Of a DNA stretch of 64,000 nucleotides, positions 1 to 11,300 are shown piece after piece; the first letter of the stretch is position 1; every line of letters starts with the position of its first letter. The DNA is taken from NCBI GenBank assembly GCA_022605955.1, contig JAKCOZ010000041.1:2778501-2842500 (forward strand). The letters are read 5' to 3'. A program made the translations under genes and the position numbers. Under the pieces are notes generated by a model, which saw only the letters and a list, made by a program, of their open reading frames with translations, ran no database searches and was not told the DNA's origin. The DNA is from Rallus limicola (lineage: Eukaryota > Chordata > Aves > Gruiformes > Rallidae).

Positions 1-595
1 TGTACCTCTTACCCATCTCATTGCTGCTTTGCCCTGTCTCTGTGATACACACGATGGGAACAAAGCCATAGGGCTAAACTCATGGGGAACTCTGCTATCT
101 ACTATCACTCAGTTGAAATAGAGCTCTGGGAACAAGACACTAACCATAGGGTACTTCAAGAGTAATTTATTTTGAAAGTATCTCCTTCCTGGGAATATTC
201 CTTGTGAGTGGTCAGGAGAGGTCCTGTAATTTGTATTCTGAAGCATGTATTCAAAAGATTTAATTTACCCTGAGCTATGAAATTAGGTTTAACCACCATT
301 TCAGGCTGGTTGTTCATGTGACTCTGCAGTTCCACTGCACAGTTACTGTTTTAGCAGCACAGAGATAGATCTCAGTTTGGTAGATGCTGGTGAACATCCT
401 AAGCTTTTCTTTTATGCTATAAAATATCCAAGTGCACAACCCCCACAAAGGAGATTTGAAGTGATTGTAACGATTCCATGTGAAGCCAGGAGGCACCCCA
501 TTTCCCTGCAACTTCTCAATGCATCCTGCTACCAGCTGCCAAAATAAGGAGGAGGAAAAAATGACCCAGGCAGGGTATTTATCTCAGAGATGCTG

Positions 596-1443
596 AATGC
601 ATGTGTGCTCTTGCAGCTGGGAAGGGCGATGGGATCCTGGGCTCCATCAGCAGAGGGGTGGCAGCAGGGACAGGGAGGGGATTGTCCCTCTCTGCTCTGC
701 CCTGGGGAGGCCCCAGCTGGAGTCCTGTGTCCAGAGCTGGGGCCCCAGCACAAGAGAGATGTGGGGCTGTTGGAGAGGGGTCAGAGGAGCCACGGAGATG
801 CTCAGAGGGCTGGAGCAGCTCCCCTCTGGAGAGAGGCTGAGGGAGCTGGGCTGGGTCAGCCTGGAGAAGAGAAGGCTGTGGGGGGACCTCATTGCAGCCT
901 GCCAGTCCCTGAAGGGAGCAGAGACACAGGAGGGAATCAGCTTGTTCAAGGGCCAGAAGCAGCCCCTCTCACCCTGGGGCTAAGGCCTTTCCTCTTCCAG
1001 GGAACCCTCCTAATACTACTTCCATAGGCACTGCTCTCGGCCAGAGCCACCTTCCATTCCAAACAGGCTAAACATCCAGGAATAGCTCCTAAACACAGGG
1101 AGTCAAGACTGAAAGACATACCTGGCCTGAAACCACCCATGTGAGCCCAGCAAATAATGGCAGGACAAGGGGGATATATTGAAGATGAAGGAGGGAAGGT
1201 TTAAATTAGATCTTAGGGGGAAGTTCTTTGCAGAGAGAGTGGTGAGGGGCTGGAAGGGGCTGCCCAGAGAGGGGGTGGGTGCCCCGTGTCTGGGGTGTTC
1301 AAGGCCAGGTTGGCTGGGGCCCTGGGCAACCTTGTGTAGCTCCAGGCCTGGAGGTTGGTGTCCCTGCCTGTGGCAGGGGGTTGGAGCTCTGTGCTCCTTG
1401 GGGTCCCTCCCAACCCAGACCAGGCTGGGATTCTATCAATTCA
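596..1443 (+). mobile_element. CR1 LINE 3' fragment, interrupted
   Basis: 5'-truncated CR1 matching the copies at 16.7, 20.0 and 40.6 kb. It runs from the CTGGGAAGGGCGATGGGATC region to a tail at GATTCTATC. About 200 bp (958-1159) in the middle is not CR1; elsewhere the flanking CR1 parts are nearly contiguous. Confidence 0.85.
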
Positions 1444-1494
1444 GCAACTGCAATCACACCCAGAAAGCACAGACCTTGTGAGCAATGTTTCTAT

Positions 1495-1500
1495 TTTATT
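1495..1500 (-). terminator. Candidate polyadenylation signal for the STXBP4-like gene
   Basis: AATAAA on the minus strand about 730 bp past the stop codon, just before the transcript would run into an antisense CR1 copy. A second AATAAA lies at 171-166. The choice between them cannot be made from sequence. Confidence 0.35.
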
Positions 1501-2229
1501 CTCCATAACTTGTATCCATCTTGATCTCTCCCCCTGCCCATTGCTAACCACAGACAATCTTGCATTGTGCCTATGTAATTTCCAAGTGACACCGTGGGTC
1601 TTGATTGAAGTATGATCACAGCATCCTCTCTTGTGTGCTGTTCAGCAACACATCAGCACGGGTAGCATACTGCTGGCTGTCCCTGCACTCTTTCTCCAGC
1701 TGCCTGAGATGGTGCTTCCCAGTTCAAGCATTGCAGCTGGGATAAGCTATACAAAAAGAATAAAAAGAGAAGTACCTATCCCAAAACAGCTAGGATGCTA
1801 CAGATTAAGCTGCTTTGATTACAGTCACTAAATATACTTTGGTTTTTCATATGAAATACTGAAAGGAATCTGTTGGAGACCCCCCGAGTCCCTTGGATAT
1901 GTTCATGCTCCTCTTACTACCCAGAATACAAGCTCTAAAAGGCTGCCAGTGAAATCCAGGCCCTTGTAGCTTCTTGAGAATATTTTGTCCTATAAAGCTG
2001 CAAAACCGTGAGCAAATAGCCTTGTATGATAGCTCAGAGGTAGACAAGCAGGGGAGGGTGCTGCAAAAAGTCTTGGGGAGTTAGGAAGAATTAGTCTCTT
2101 GTGTAGAAAGTTTGTTTCTCAGTCTGGTTTGCCTGGAAGCTGAAGCACCCATGGTGTGTCCTTCCCATCTCCCAGCACAGGTGAGTTATGGAGAGTCGCC
2201 GTTCGGAGCACGAGCGAGCCATGGGAGGG

Positions 2230-2335
2230 TTATGTAGGCTTCTTAGGCAGTTCCTTGGTTGGGCTTGGTGGCTGTGGTTGATCACTCTTGGGCTGGCTTG
2301 CAGGGGGCGGCCACGTGGTCTTCTGATGAAGATGG
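2230..2335 (-). CDS. STXBP4-like terminal coding exon: end of WW-like domain and proline-rich tail
   Basis: 106 bp including a TAA stop at 2232-2230; the acceptor is CATTTTCAG. After the split Asp codon it encodes [11 protein letters not shown], the typical last strand of a WW domain with the second Trp and following Pro. A 23-residue Pro/Lys/Gln tail ends KELPKKPT. The exon boundary falls where STXBP4 splits its WW domain (before HVTQTTSW). Confidence 0.75.
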
Positions 2336-5300
2336 CTGAAAATGAGAAATAAGTTTGCATCCTTCTCCTGAACTATGTAAAAGTGCAACACGAAGACAAC
2401 ACGGGTTGTTTAGAAAAGAAAAGAGGTGGCCATGGATCTTGAATGGCTAGTGGATTGTACCACCCATCTCTTGTCTGAAAATGCTCTCAATAAGCTTGAA
2501 ATCATGGTTTGCAGGTGTCTATGTTTAACCTAACTGTAAAACTGTGCTGGCAGATCTTCAGGGTAAGGTGATCGGCCAAGACAGTGGTAGTAGATGGTCT
2601 CAAAGTGCCCTTCCAACAGATATCTTTAGGATGTGAGTCTGTTAAATATAAGCTACTTAACAGGTTTTAGGGAAATCCCTGCTACTGAAAGTCCAAAGCA
2701 AGCCATATTGTCCTGCTCTCCTTGGCTGGGACTTCACAGCATCTTGATACCACAATGTAAATTACTAACATTCAGTGATGCTTTTCCCCTTCCTCAGAAC
2801 TCATGGTGGTCTATAAACATGCTGGCTGGACAGGTCATAGAACTGTAAACTCCTGTCTGGCCTGAAGGAAGAACCTTTTAGAAACCACAAGAGACATCCA
2901 GGAATTCACACTGCATTTCACCACGCAGGGCAGGAAGTCTCTTGCTGCCTAGGAAGGGCCGTACCTCTCTGACATGGCCATCTGGAGGCCTCCTACTAGA
3001 TTATCTGGTCAAAAGTCATCAAGCAAAACTTTTTATTTAAAAAAAGAAAAAAAAAAAGCAACACAACAAACAGGAATTTTTAGTGTAGGCCTTGTCAAAA
3101 TTACAGACCCCATCAGTTTTGACACTTACTCCTTGTAATTTGAGTTTCCTTCAGCAGGCAGGCACTGGTCCCTGTCACAGGGCAGAGCTGCAAACATAAG
3201 CACACAGCCAAGTATAAGTGAAGGGTTAGAAAGCATGCTGCATAATGATAATGCACGTTGAAAATGAGGCAGGAACTGTGGAACTGCTGACACACTCATA
3301 TATCAGAGGTGCTCCTTAAAGCCTACAATTACTTTCTTTGTGCCTTGTGCTTTGAGACAAAGGCAATGCTGGACCATGGCCACGTTTAGGTGGTGAATAG
3401 CATCAAAGAGTTAAGACTGGGCACCTGTTTGTGGCTGAACATTCACCTGATGGTGAGGAGGAGATCATAGACTCTCCTTTGGCGTGGGAGGACATGAGCA
3501 GGGTCAAATAGCTGCTGCCAAGACATGTTTATGGCTCACAGACTAAGCTCCAGGTCCCAGACTGGGAAAGTTAATTTGGGTCTCTGCAGAGCTAGATGCC
3601 TTTTCTCTGATTTTCTGCCACCCACAGACGTGCAAGGGGAAGGGAGTCTAGGCTGGTTTGTATGCCAAGGAAAGAGGGAGATTACCACAGAGCATAATGC
3701 AGCTCAGGAACATGTTTTCCAGAGAGGCTGGGGATCTCCATCCTTGGAGGCTGAAAGCACAGCTGGCTGAACCCATGGCAGGTCTGATCTAGGGTGCTGG
3801 CCCTAGCTGGAGCAGAAGATTTGTCTCCTGATTGCCAGCAGCCCCTTTCCACAAGCATTTTTAGGTGTCTGTAAAACCATCCTCCTGCCTGTTAGGTTTT
3901 TTCCCCCCTGGATAAATGCCTTTCCTCTGGCCCTGGGCACAAGTCACACCCTTTGACTCCTTACGCTGGGAGTCTGCCTTTGGGATTCAAAGATGAGTCA
4001 CATGGATATACAGAGAGCAATTACACCTCAGGGACCACAAGGGAATCAGGGACAGGTATGGGAGGCTTAACTGGTGTAGCAAAAGAGACATAAGGTGGTG
4101 GAAACTGTAAATAACAGATATCCTTGAGATTTGCTTGGGTTCAGGTTTCTCCAGACACTTTACAGAATCCCAGAATGCCAGGGGTTGGAAGGGAGCAGGA
4201 GAGCTCCTGGGGTCCAAGCCCCTGCCAAAGCAGCTCCCCAGCTCATATTGCACAGGGCGGCGTCCAGACGGGGCTGGAATCTCTCCAGAGATGGAGACTC
4301 CACACCCCCCTGGGCAGCCTGGCCCAGGGCTCCCTCACCCTCACTGGGGAAAAGGTCTGCCCCAGCTTGGGGGGGGAACTTCCTAGGCTCCAACTTGCAG
4401 CCATTGCCCCTTGTCCTGTCCCCACAGGCACTGACGAGGGGCTGCCCATTTCCCCCTGCATCCCATCCTTCAGATATTTATAAACATTGATTAGGTTCCC
4501 CCTAACCACTTTAGTGCTTACCATCCTTGTTGGAGAGGATTGGTGCTAACAGTTCTTTAGCTTCTGATAGCAAAAGGTCAACAAGATCTGAAGATGGAAG
4601 AGATGGATCTGAGACTGCGTCTGTTTTATCCTCTTCTCTTTCACTGTTGGCTCTTATAAATATGGAAAGTGCCATCAATACTTCTATCATAGAATGGTCA
4701 TTGTAAATCCTGGCCAGCTTCTCATGAAGGATATTCTATGTAAATCCTGTGTGTTCAGAGGGGACCGCGTCTCGATCGCTCAGCAGCACAGGAGACTCTT
4801 TTAGACATCATAGTGTTACAGACAGATACCAACACGTTTTTTAGAACTCCTCAAAAACATTTTTCCTTCATTATGTTAGGAATTATCACCTTGGTGTCTT
4901 ACAAGTTGTTTTCCATCCTTCTCAGAAACTTTTCTGTTTAAGAGGCTGATGAGTATCAACGGGGCAGTGACCTTTGATTATTTATTATTTCATTATTCAT
5001 TACTATTCATTATTTCATTATTCAAGGATTTAATCAGTTAAAAACACACATAGAATTGTGGATACAATTTTTTCCAAGCCATAAGGAGAGAAGTTCAGGC
5101 TCAAGGAGAGTCCAGAAGCCTGAATTCTATTTCTGCAACCACTCATGCAGTTGAGAGCCACACTAGCTCTTTGCTTGGGCTCTATCAAGTACTGTAACTG
5201 CCAATAACAAAGGACTTGGTCCTGAAGCCAAAACCCAACCTGTGTTGTGAAAAAGAGCTGGGTCAAAACTCTGCTTCTTTGAAACAACCCGCTCAGAGTT

Positions 5301-8300
5301 TCTGCTGACCAAAGGAGCTCAACCTGAAGAGCATTTCTGCTACTCACTCTGGAAAAAAAGACTGAACAGAGGCCAACCCCCCTCCCCACCAGGTACCAAT
5401 CCACCAGCAGCCTCCAGATCATCCTTCTCTCATGGTTTCACTTCCAAAGCCACAGTGCATTTAGAAACTCTGGGAAGGTTATGTGTGAATCACCTTCCCC
5501 TGAGAAAGGTCAGAAAACGACATTTCATGGTGCTGTTTGTGATTCCCAGAAGCCATCTCCTACCTTTTCTCATCTGGTAAATGACTGTGTGTGCTCAGGA
5601 CCTTGTGAACATTCTGCCATGCAACAACACCACCACCACAAAAAACAAAAAAGAAAAGAAAAAGGTTTCAAACTTATAGGAATGAATAATTACTGAGAAC
5701 AAACCCCATGGGGTTTTCCTGGTGATCAGATTTAATATGACAGTAATCAGCTCCTGCTTATTCATTGCCCTTGAAGCAAGGATCTCAAGGCCTTTTGCAA
5801 CTCAAGCAACATTCACAGCCTATGCAAATAGAGAGACACATCTACTTTGGGCATTTGAATACCAACACTAAAAATACATGACAACCAACATAAAAATACT
5901 CTTCCAAAGAACAATTTTACAGGCTATGTTTCCAAGAGCCTTGATCACAGCTACCAGCAGTCCCTGCTTTCTGGGCTGTACCTGCATGCATAAGCTCTCC
6001 TTATCACACACAGTCAGTGAATTCTCAATTGCTGCTGAGGGATGTATTCTAAAAAGGGAGATATTTTGCTCCAGTGGTCAAAATCCTGTGATGTTTGACC
6101 CTGGGGCCAAGTCAAATTCATTTCCAAAGTCCAGCCCCAAACCACACAGTCACCAGCACATTGTGCTGCAGGTCTAGGGGCATTTGAATTCTTTTTTGAG
6201 CCTCTACACTTCCTCCACCCCACTGTTTCCTATCGATTTCAAGAGCTCTTGGGATAACCTACTAGTAAGCAATCCCATGCTGGCCAGTTTACTAATTACT
6301 CAAGCTTGTGTTCCCAGTACAGATAGTAAAGTGGAAGAAAATGAAGAGACTAAAGCAATCATACAGGTGATTTTGCAGGAAACATGGGGGGGAAAAAAGC
6401 ACTGGAAGAGCAAAACTGCTCTTGGAGTTCCCGTTTGTTGCATATAGAGAACCCAACCATCCAGTGATACAAAAGGGAGATTAAAAGACTTGATTCTGAC
6501 CACTGTGTCCACCAGAATTCCTGGAGCAGCCTCAGCCTCCCATCTCCAGACAGCACAACCACCTCCAACACCCACCCCACGGTGTTGATCTAGCTCACAG
6601 GTATATGAGGAGGGGCGAGTGAATTCCCTGGCTTCCCCTAACCAACAGACAGAGCCTTTCAAAAACAGAGTTAAAACCCACCCCCTGCCTTGCCTATGGA
6701 GCAGGAAGTGATTTGGGCTTGCAGAATCACCCTTCAGGTAAGAGGCTGCAGCGATGGGGCGGGTCAGCACTTCACCTGCACGAACAGCAGCAGTTTCCTA
6801 TTGCAGATCTCCAGGCGCTTCCGTGAGACTTCTGATTTCCTTAACTGGCCATCAGCCAAGGACAACTGTCTTTTCAGGTCCAGGATGTCCTCCTGAGATA
6901 GGGAGGAGAAAGAACAGAGAGGGGGGGATGATGCTCTAGCCTTGGCTTTTGGAAATACTAACGTAGGACGTTTGCTAGGAAGAGAAAAGCACCAGCCTTT
7001 TGGCATGGAGAGTGGAGGTGATGCAGATTATAACGCTGACCCAGAGACCATGCTGGCCTTGTGCTGACACACAGCAAATTATCTAAGTGCTACATTAGCT
7101 TTCTGCTTCAGAAATGGAAGGGGAACTCAGAAAAAGAAGGGTCAGGAGAGTGGTGGGTTTTTTTTTCCCAGGCTGAGGGGTTGCATTACCTCTATTTCAG
7201 ACGCATGTTTTGCCTTCTTCCCTGCTAACTGCATCTTCAGTTCTGCAATCTCAGCTTCCAGCAAGTGGATCACTTCCTCATAGTCCTGTTCTGCGCTGTG
7301 AGCCTGTCTCTGCACAACCTCTGCCATGTGCAGCTTGCTCTGCAGCGTCCGGTTCTCAGAGAGGAACCCCAGTGCTTTCTGGAGGCAGTGAGAAGTTCTG
7401 GTCAATGCACCACATCCCCCCTCAGTCACCAACTGCCAAAACCACCCCAGGGCCCTCAGCAATCTCTTCACTAACCTGGTTCAGTCTCTGAAGCTCATCC
7501 TCCATTGACTTCTTGCTGTTCTCCACCTCTTTCAGCAGAGACTGTAGAAAATATTTTTACCAGATTAGAAGCAACAAGCAATGGGACATTCTCCAGAAAA
7601 CACCCTGGCCTTGTACCCCTACCCACCAGAAGAATATATTACAGAAGCAGTTGTATGTACTGTCCCTCAGCATCATTTTTTGGGCTGCAGGAATCCCACA
7701 GGACAGCGCCTCAGCCACACCAACAATCCCCAGCTAGGTCAGGATGGGAGGACAGGTGCTGTGCCTGTTATTCACCCACTGGAATTCTTTGGGAGGCACG
7801 TTTTAGTGGGTTTAAATATATTTACTCCCTGCTAAAAAAAGTGGCTGTGCTCTGTCTAACACAAATCACTGCTCCTGTGAAGTGTGTCCATCACAAATCA
7901 CTGCTCATGTGAGGTGTGTCCATCACAAACCACTGCTCATGTGAGGTGTGTCCATCACAAACCACTGCTCATGTGAGGTCTGCCCATCACAAACCACTGC
8001 TCCTGTGAGGTCTGCCCATCACAAATCACTGCTCATGTGAGGTCTGCCCAACACAAACCGCTGTTCACGAGGGGCAATTAAGGAGAGACAAGGGGAGAGT
8101 CTCCTTTGTAAGGGGGAACATGCCAAATGCAAACAGGTGACTTCCCAAGAGGGACAGGTTACCCTCCCATGCAGCTACAGTGAGCTACAGAAGAAGGCAC
8201 CAGCCCAGAAATCTGCCCAGGGGAGAGGCTCCACCTTCAGCCTTCGGACTTCTTGCCGCAGATCCATCATTTCCAGCTGCAGCTGCTCCAGCTCCTCGTT

Positions 8301-11300
8301 GCCGTTACAGCTGAGAGAGTCGAAGGTCTGTGGGGCAGAGGGACAGACAGCATCATGCACCACTCCCCCTCTACCCAAACCATGGGGCTCTATGGTGGGC
8401 ACATGGTTTGTGGCACCCAGAATACCGATGCATCAGCATCCCTTGGCCAAGCAGCCAGCGTTTCTTATGCAACAGATCAAAAGGCACCTTAAATCATTCA
8501 GCTGGGGGGGGTGCTGGGTTGGGGTGTTTTCACCCCACAGGACTTCACACTCTGATCCCTGATGAGCTGGAATAGCTGCACTACAGGGAATGTTCATGTT
8601 GTGAACCAAGTGAAATTAGTTGGAATTAGCTAATTATCAACTTTTTTAAAGGGAAGACAATGGCAGGACAAGGGGGATGGAGTGAAGCTGGAGGAGGGAA
8701 GGGTTAGAGGAGATCTTAGGGGGAAGTTCTTTGCAGAGAGAGTGGTGAGGGGCTGGAAGGGGCTGGCCAGAGAGGGGGTGGGTGCCCCGTGTCTGGGGGT
8801 GTTGAAGGCCAGGTTGGCTGGGGCCCTGGGCAACCTTGTGTAGCTCCAGGCCTGGAGGTTGGTGTCCCTGCCTGTGGCAGGGGGTTGGAGCTCTGTGCTC
8901 CCTGGGGTCCCTTCCAACCCAGACCAGGCTGGGATTCTATGATTCTATGAATTATGACTATTTTTCCTTCTGCATCACTGCCAGGCTACTTCCTTCAAAT
9001 CATCATTTCCTTGTTAAAAATGAGAAGTTTGAGGGGGCTTAGAGAATATCCTAGAATCTAAAGGATTAATGGATAGTTCTCCCTTCTCTCCCTAACTCTC
9101 AAACAACCAGGAAAGGGTAATTTAGCTTTTCCTGCCTCAGAATTTCATGGAATTCACGTAAAAGATTCATGGACTGAATGTGGAAGAGCATCAGCCTGAC
9201 TGACCTGAGAGTGAAAAGCTGATGTATCCAGCAAACTGGCCACTTCGTGCTGCGTGAAGAGCATGGAGCTGGAATCCAGACCAGCCTCATCCAGCTCCTC
9301 CTGCATCAGATCCCTGAGTGCTTGGAGAAGATCTGTGAGGAAGGATCGGGTTTTGACAGGTTAAAAGAGGACAGCACTGTGTGTTAGGAGAAAATGCCAC
9401 TGGTTTTGGGGGCATCCACTGATTCCCAAGCAGAGAGGGTTTGGAGATGCCACACAGTCTTCTGAACACTCCTGGGCTCTTCAAGCAATCTTAAACTTAC
9501 ATAAACTCAAGCTTAAACAATTTGTTGACAGTCTTTACCAGACTCTTGTTTCTTCCCCTGCTGAAAAAAAAAGCCCCAAACAAACTCCAAAACTTTTAAA
9601 AACATAAAAAAACCCCCAGATGTTTTCACAGAGGAGGTTTCACAATCGTAGTTCTCAGAGTTTTAAAGTTTTAAGGGAAACTCACAGTTCTCTGACCAAA
9701 GGCACCTCCTGCCTGCTGGTGTTTCTCATGTTGCTGATTTAAACAAAAAAAAAAATTCACCAATTTCAGCACTTAGATAAAGTGTTACATTGACAAGGCT
9801 GAAAAAAAAAGCCAGATTCATTTTGCTTTTGGGTCCAGAGGAAAGCCTGGTGCAAGGGGCTGCGTGGGACAGATGGGAGCTGGCGCAGCGGAGGGGAGGT
9901 GACACTGGGGTCTCAGCCCCTCCAGTCCTCAGCCTGGGGCTGCAGCAGGAACTGGAGCCTTTACTGCAAGGATGGCATCTTTGCTGACAGCATTTTAGCC
10001 AAACACCCCTAATCAGCCTTATTTCTATTGCTAAATCCCCCAAAGCCAGTCACCCTCAGCCCTGTATCCCACTGCTGGCTCTGCACAAACACATCCAGGG
10101 GTGCTGTGAGCCTCTTCTGTCTGGTGGGGTGTTCCTGCTGGTGAGGAGAACGCTGATGGCACCTCTGGGGAGCAGAGCCTATGGGCCAGAGATGCTCTGG
10201 CAGGGCACAGAAAGCTGAGTGAGCTTTTATTTTTGTGTGTCCCCTCTGGCCAGCTCTTGCTTGGTGTGCTGAGGGTTAAGAACACGAGCCCTCCCACCCA
10301 CTGCCTTCAATTGTCATTTTACATGTGCTCAGTGACTCTTCTTGGCAGCTTTGAGGCTCCCCCAGTTCCCAGGCAGGTATCTTACCTTGCCACCTCTCAG
10401 TAAGTGCCTCTCTCCTTCCTCAGCCTCCAGCAGAGCTGCACAAAACCTGCCCATCACACTCAGAGCTGCCCACTCACCTCCATAAGCCACCGTCCCCTGC
10501 GAGTCCGTGGTCAAGCTTTGCCGTAACTGCCTCTTCTTCTCCTCGGTCACTTCCAGACCAAGATACTGCAGAACCTTGAGCAGAAACAACCAGCCTTTAA
10601 AAAGAAAAATACTGGAAAAGCAACTCTTTGAAGTAGGGGCTGGGAAGACACTTGGTGCTGGGTTTTCTCCTGGAAGCACTTCTCCAGGCAGCATCTCCCA
10701 AAGGAGTGGGCTGGGGCTGGATTTCCAGTCTCTCCTTTCCTACAGATGAACAGAAATGCCTGTTCCTAGATCTGTTCCTAGAGATAGGGACACCTGCATA
10801 TCCCTCCAAGAACATTTTACACAGCCTGCAAGCAGATTTGCAGCTATGACAAAGTGTCAGGAGCATTATCCAAACCCAGTGGAGCTGGTAGCAAGGCCCA
10901 GCTGCCAAGAGCTCAGCTGCTCCTCTTTCCTTTACTTCCCAGGAACTGTGTTTGGGACTGAGAAGATAAAAGCTCTTCACAGAGCATTTCCTGTGGCAAC
11001 AGGAGACATCCAAACATTCTGCTGCTTCCTTGCACCTTTTGCTCTGTCATTACACCCAATGCCCTGTCTTCTACTTGATGTTTTTCAATTCAAACCCAAG
11101 GCACCACACAGAAGCAGATAAACCTGTGCAAACCCTGCTCTGCTGCTGGCTGCAGCAAGAGTGGGCTTTTAAAAGGCAAAGTGAAGCCCAGCAGATGCTG
11201 CCAAAGAGCCCAAGTGAAACACTCCCCCATCCCAGGCTGCACCCGTGGCTCCTGCTCACAGCAGCTCCCACATGGTGCCCTGGCAGGGGATGGGGACAAG

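Larger units (their letters stand above)
1..2229. other. 3' UTR and downstream flank of the STXBP4-like gene
   Basis: No coding exon is seen. From 2229 down to about 1480 is probably 3' UTR. The rest holds a split CR1 copy (596-957 and 1160-1443) and otherwise unremarkable AT-rich sequence. Confidence 0.5.
2336..6775. other. Introns between the last four coding exons
   Basis: Apart from exons 3130-3187 and 4522-4735 and one CR1 copy, I see only unremarkable AT-rich sequence: an A-rich run at about 3040-3060, TTATT/ATT repeats at about 4978-5030, and a CAA/CAC-rich stretch at 5620-5665. No RNA gene is recognised. Confidence 0.5.

Noticed and set aside
3700..3770. GWR word on the minus strand as a possible missing WW strand
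   Set aside because: No Tyr-Tyr/Phe context follows, no suitable donor is present, and the phase is not compatible.
5030..5422. 130-codon minus-strand frame in the position where STXBP4 exons are expected
   Set aside because: No resemblance to the family, and the exon at 4522-4735 fits the required phases better.
7857..8071. Regularly spaced repeats resembling a CRISPR array
   Set aside because: Units are directly adjacent with no unique spacers, and the context is an intron of a vertebrate gene.
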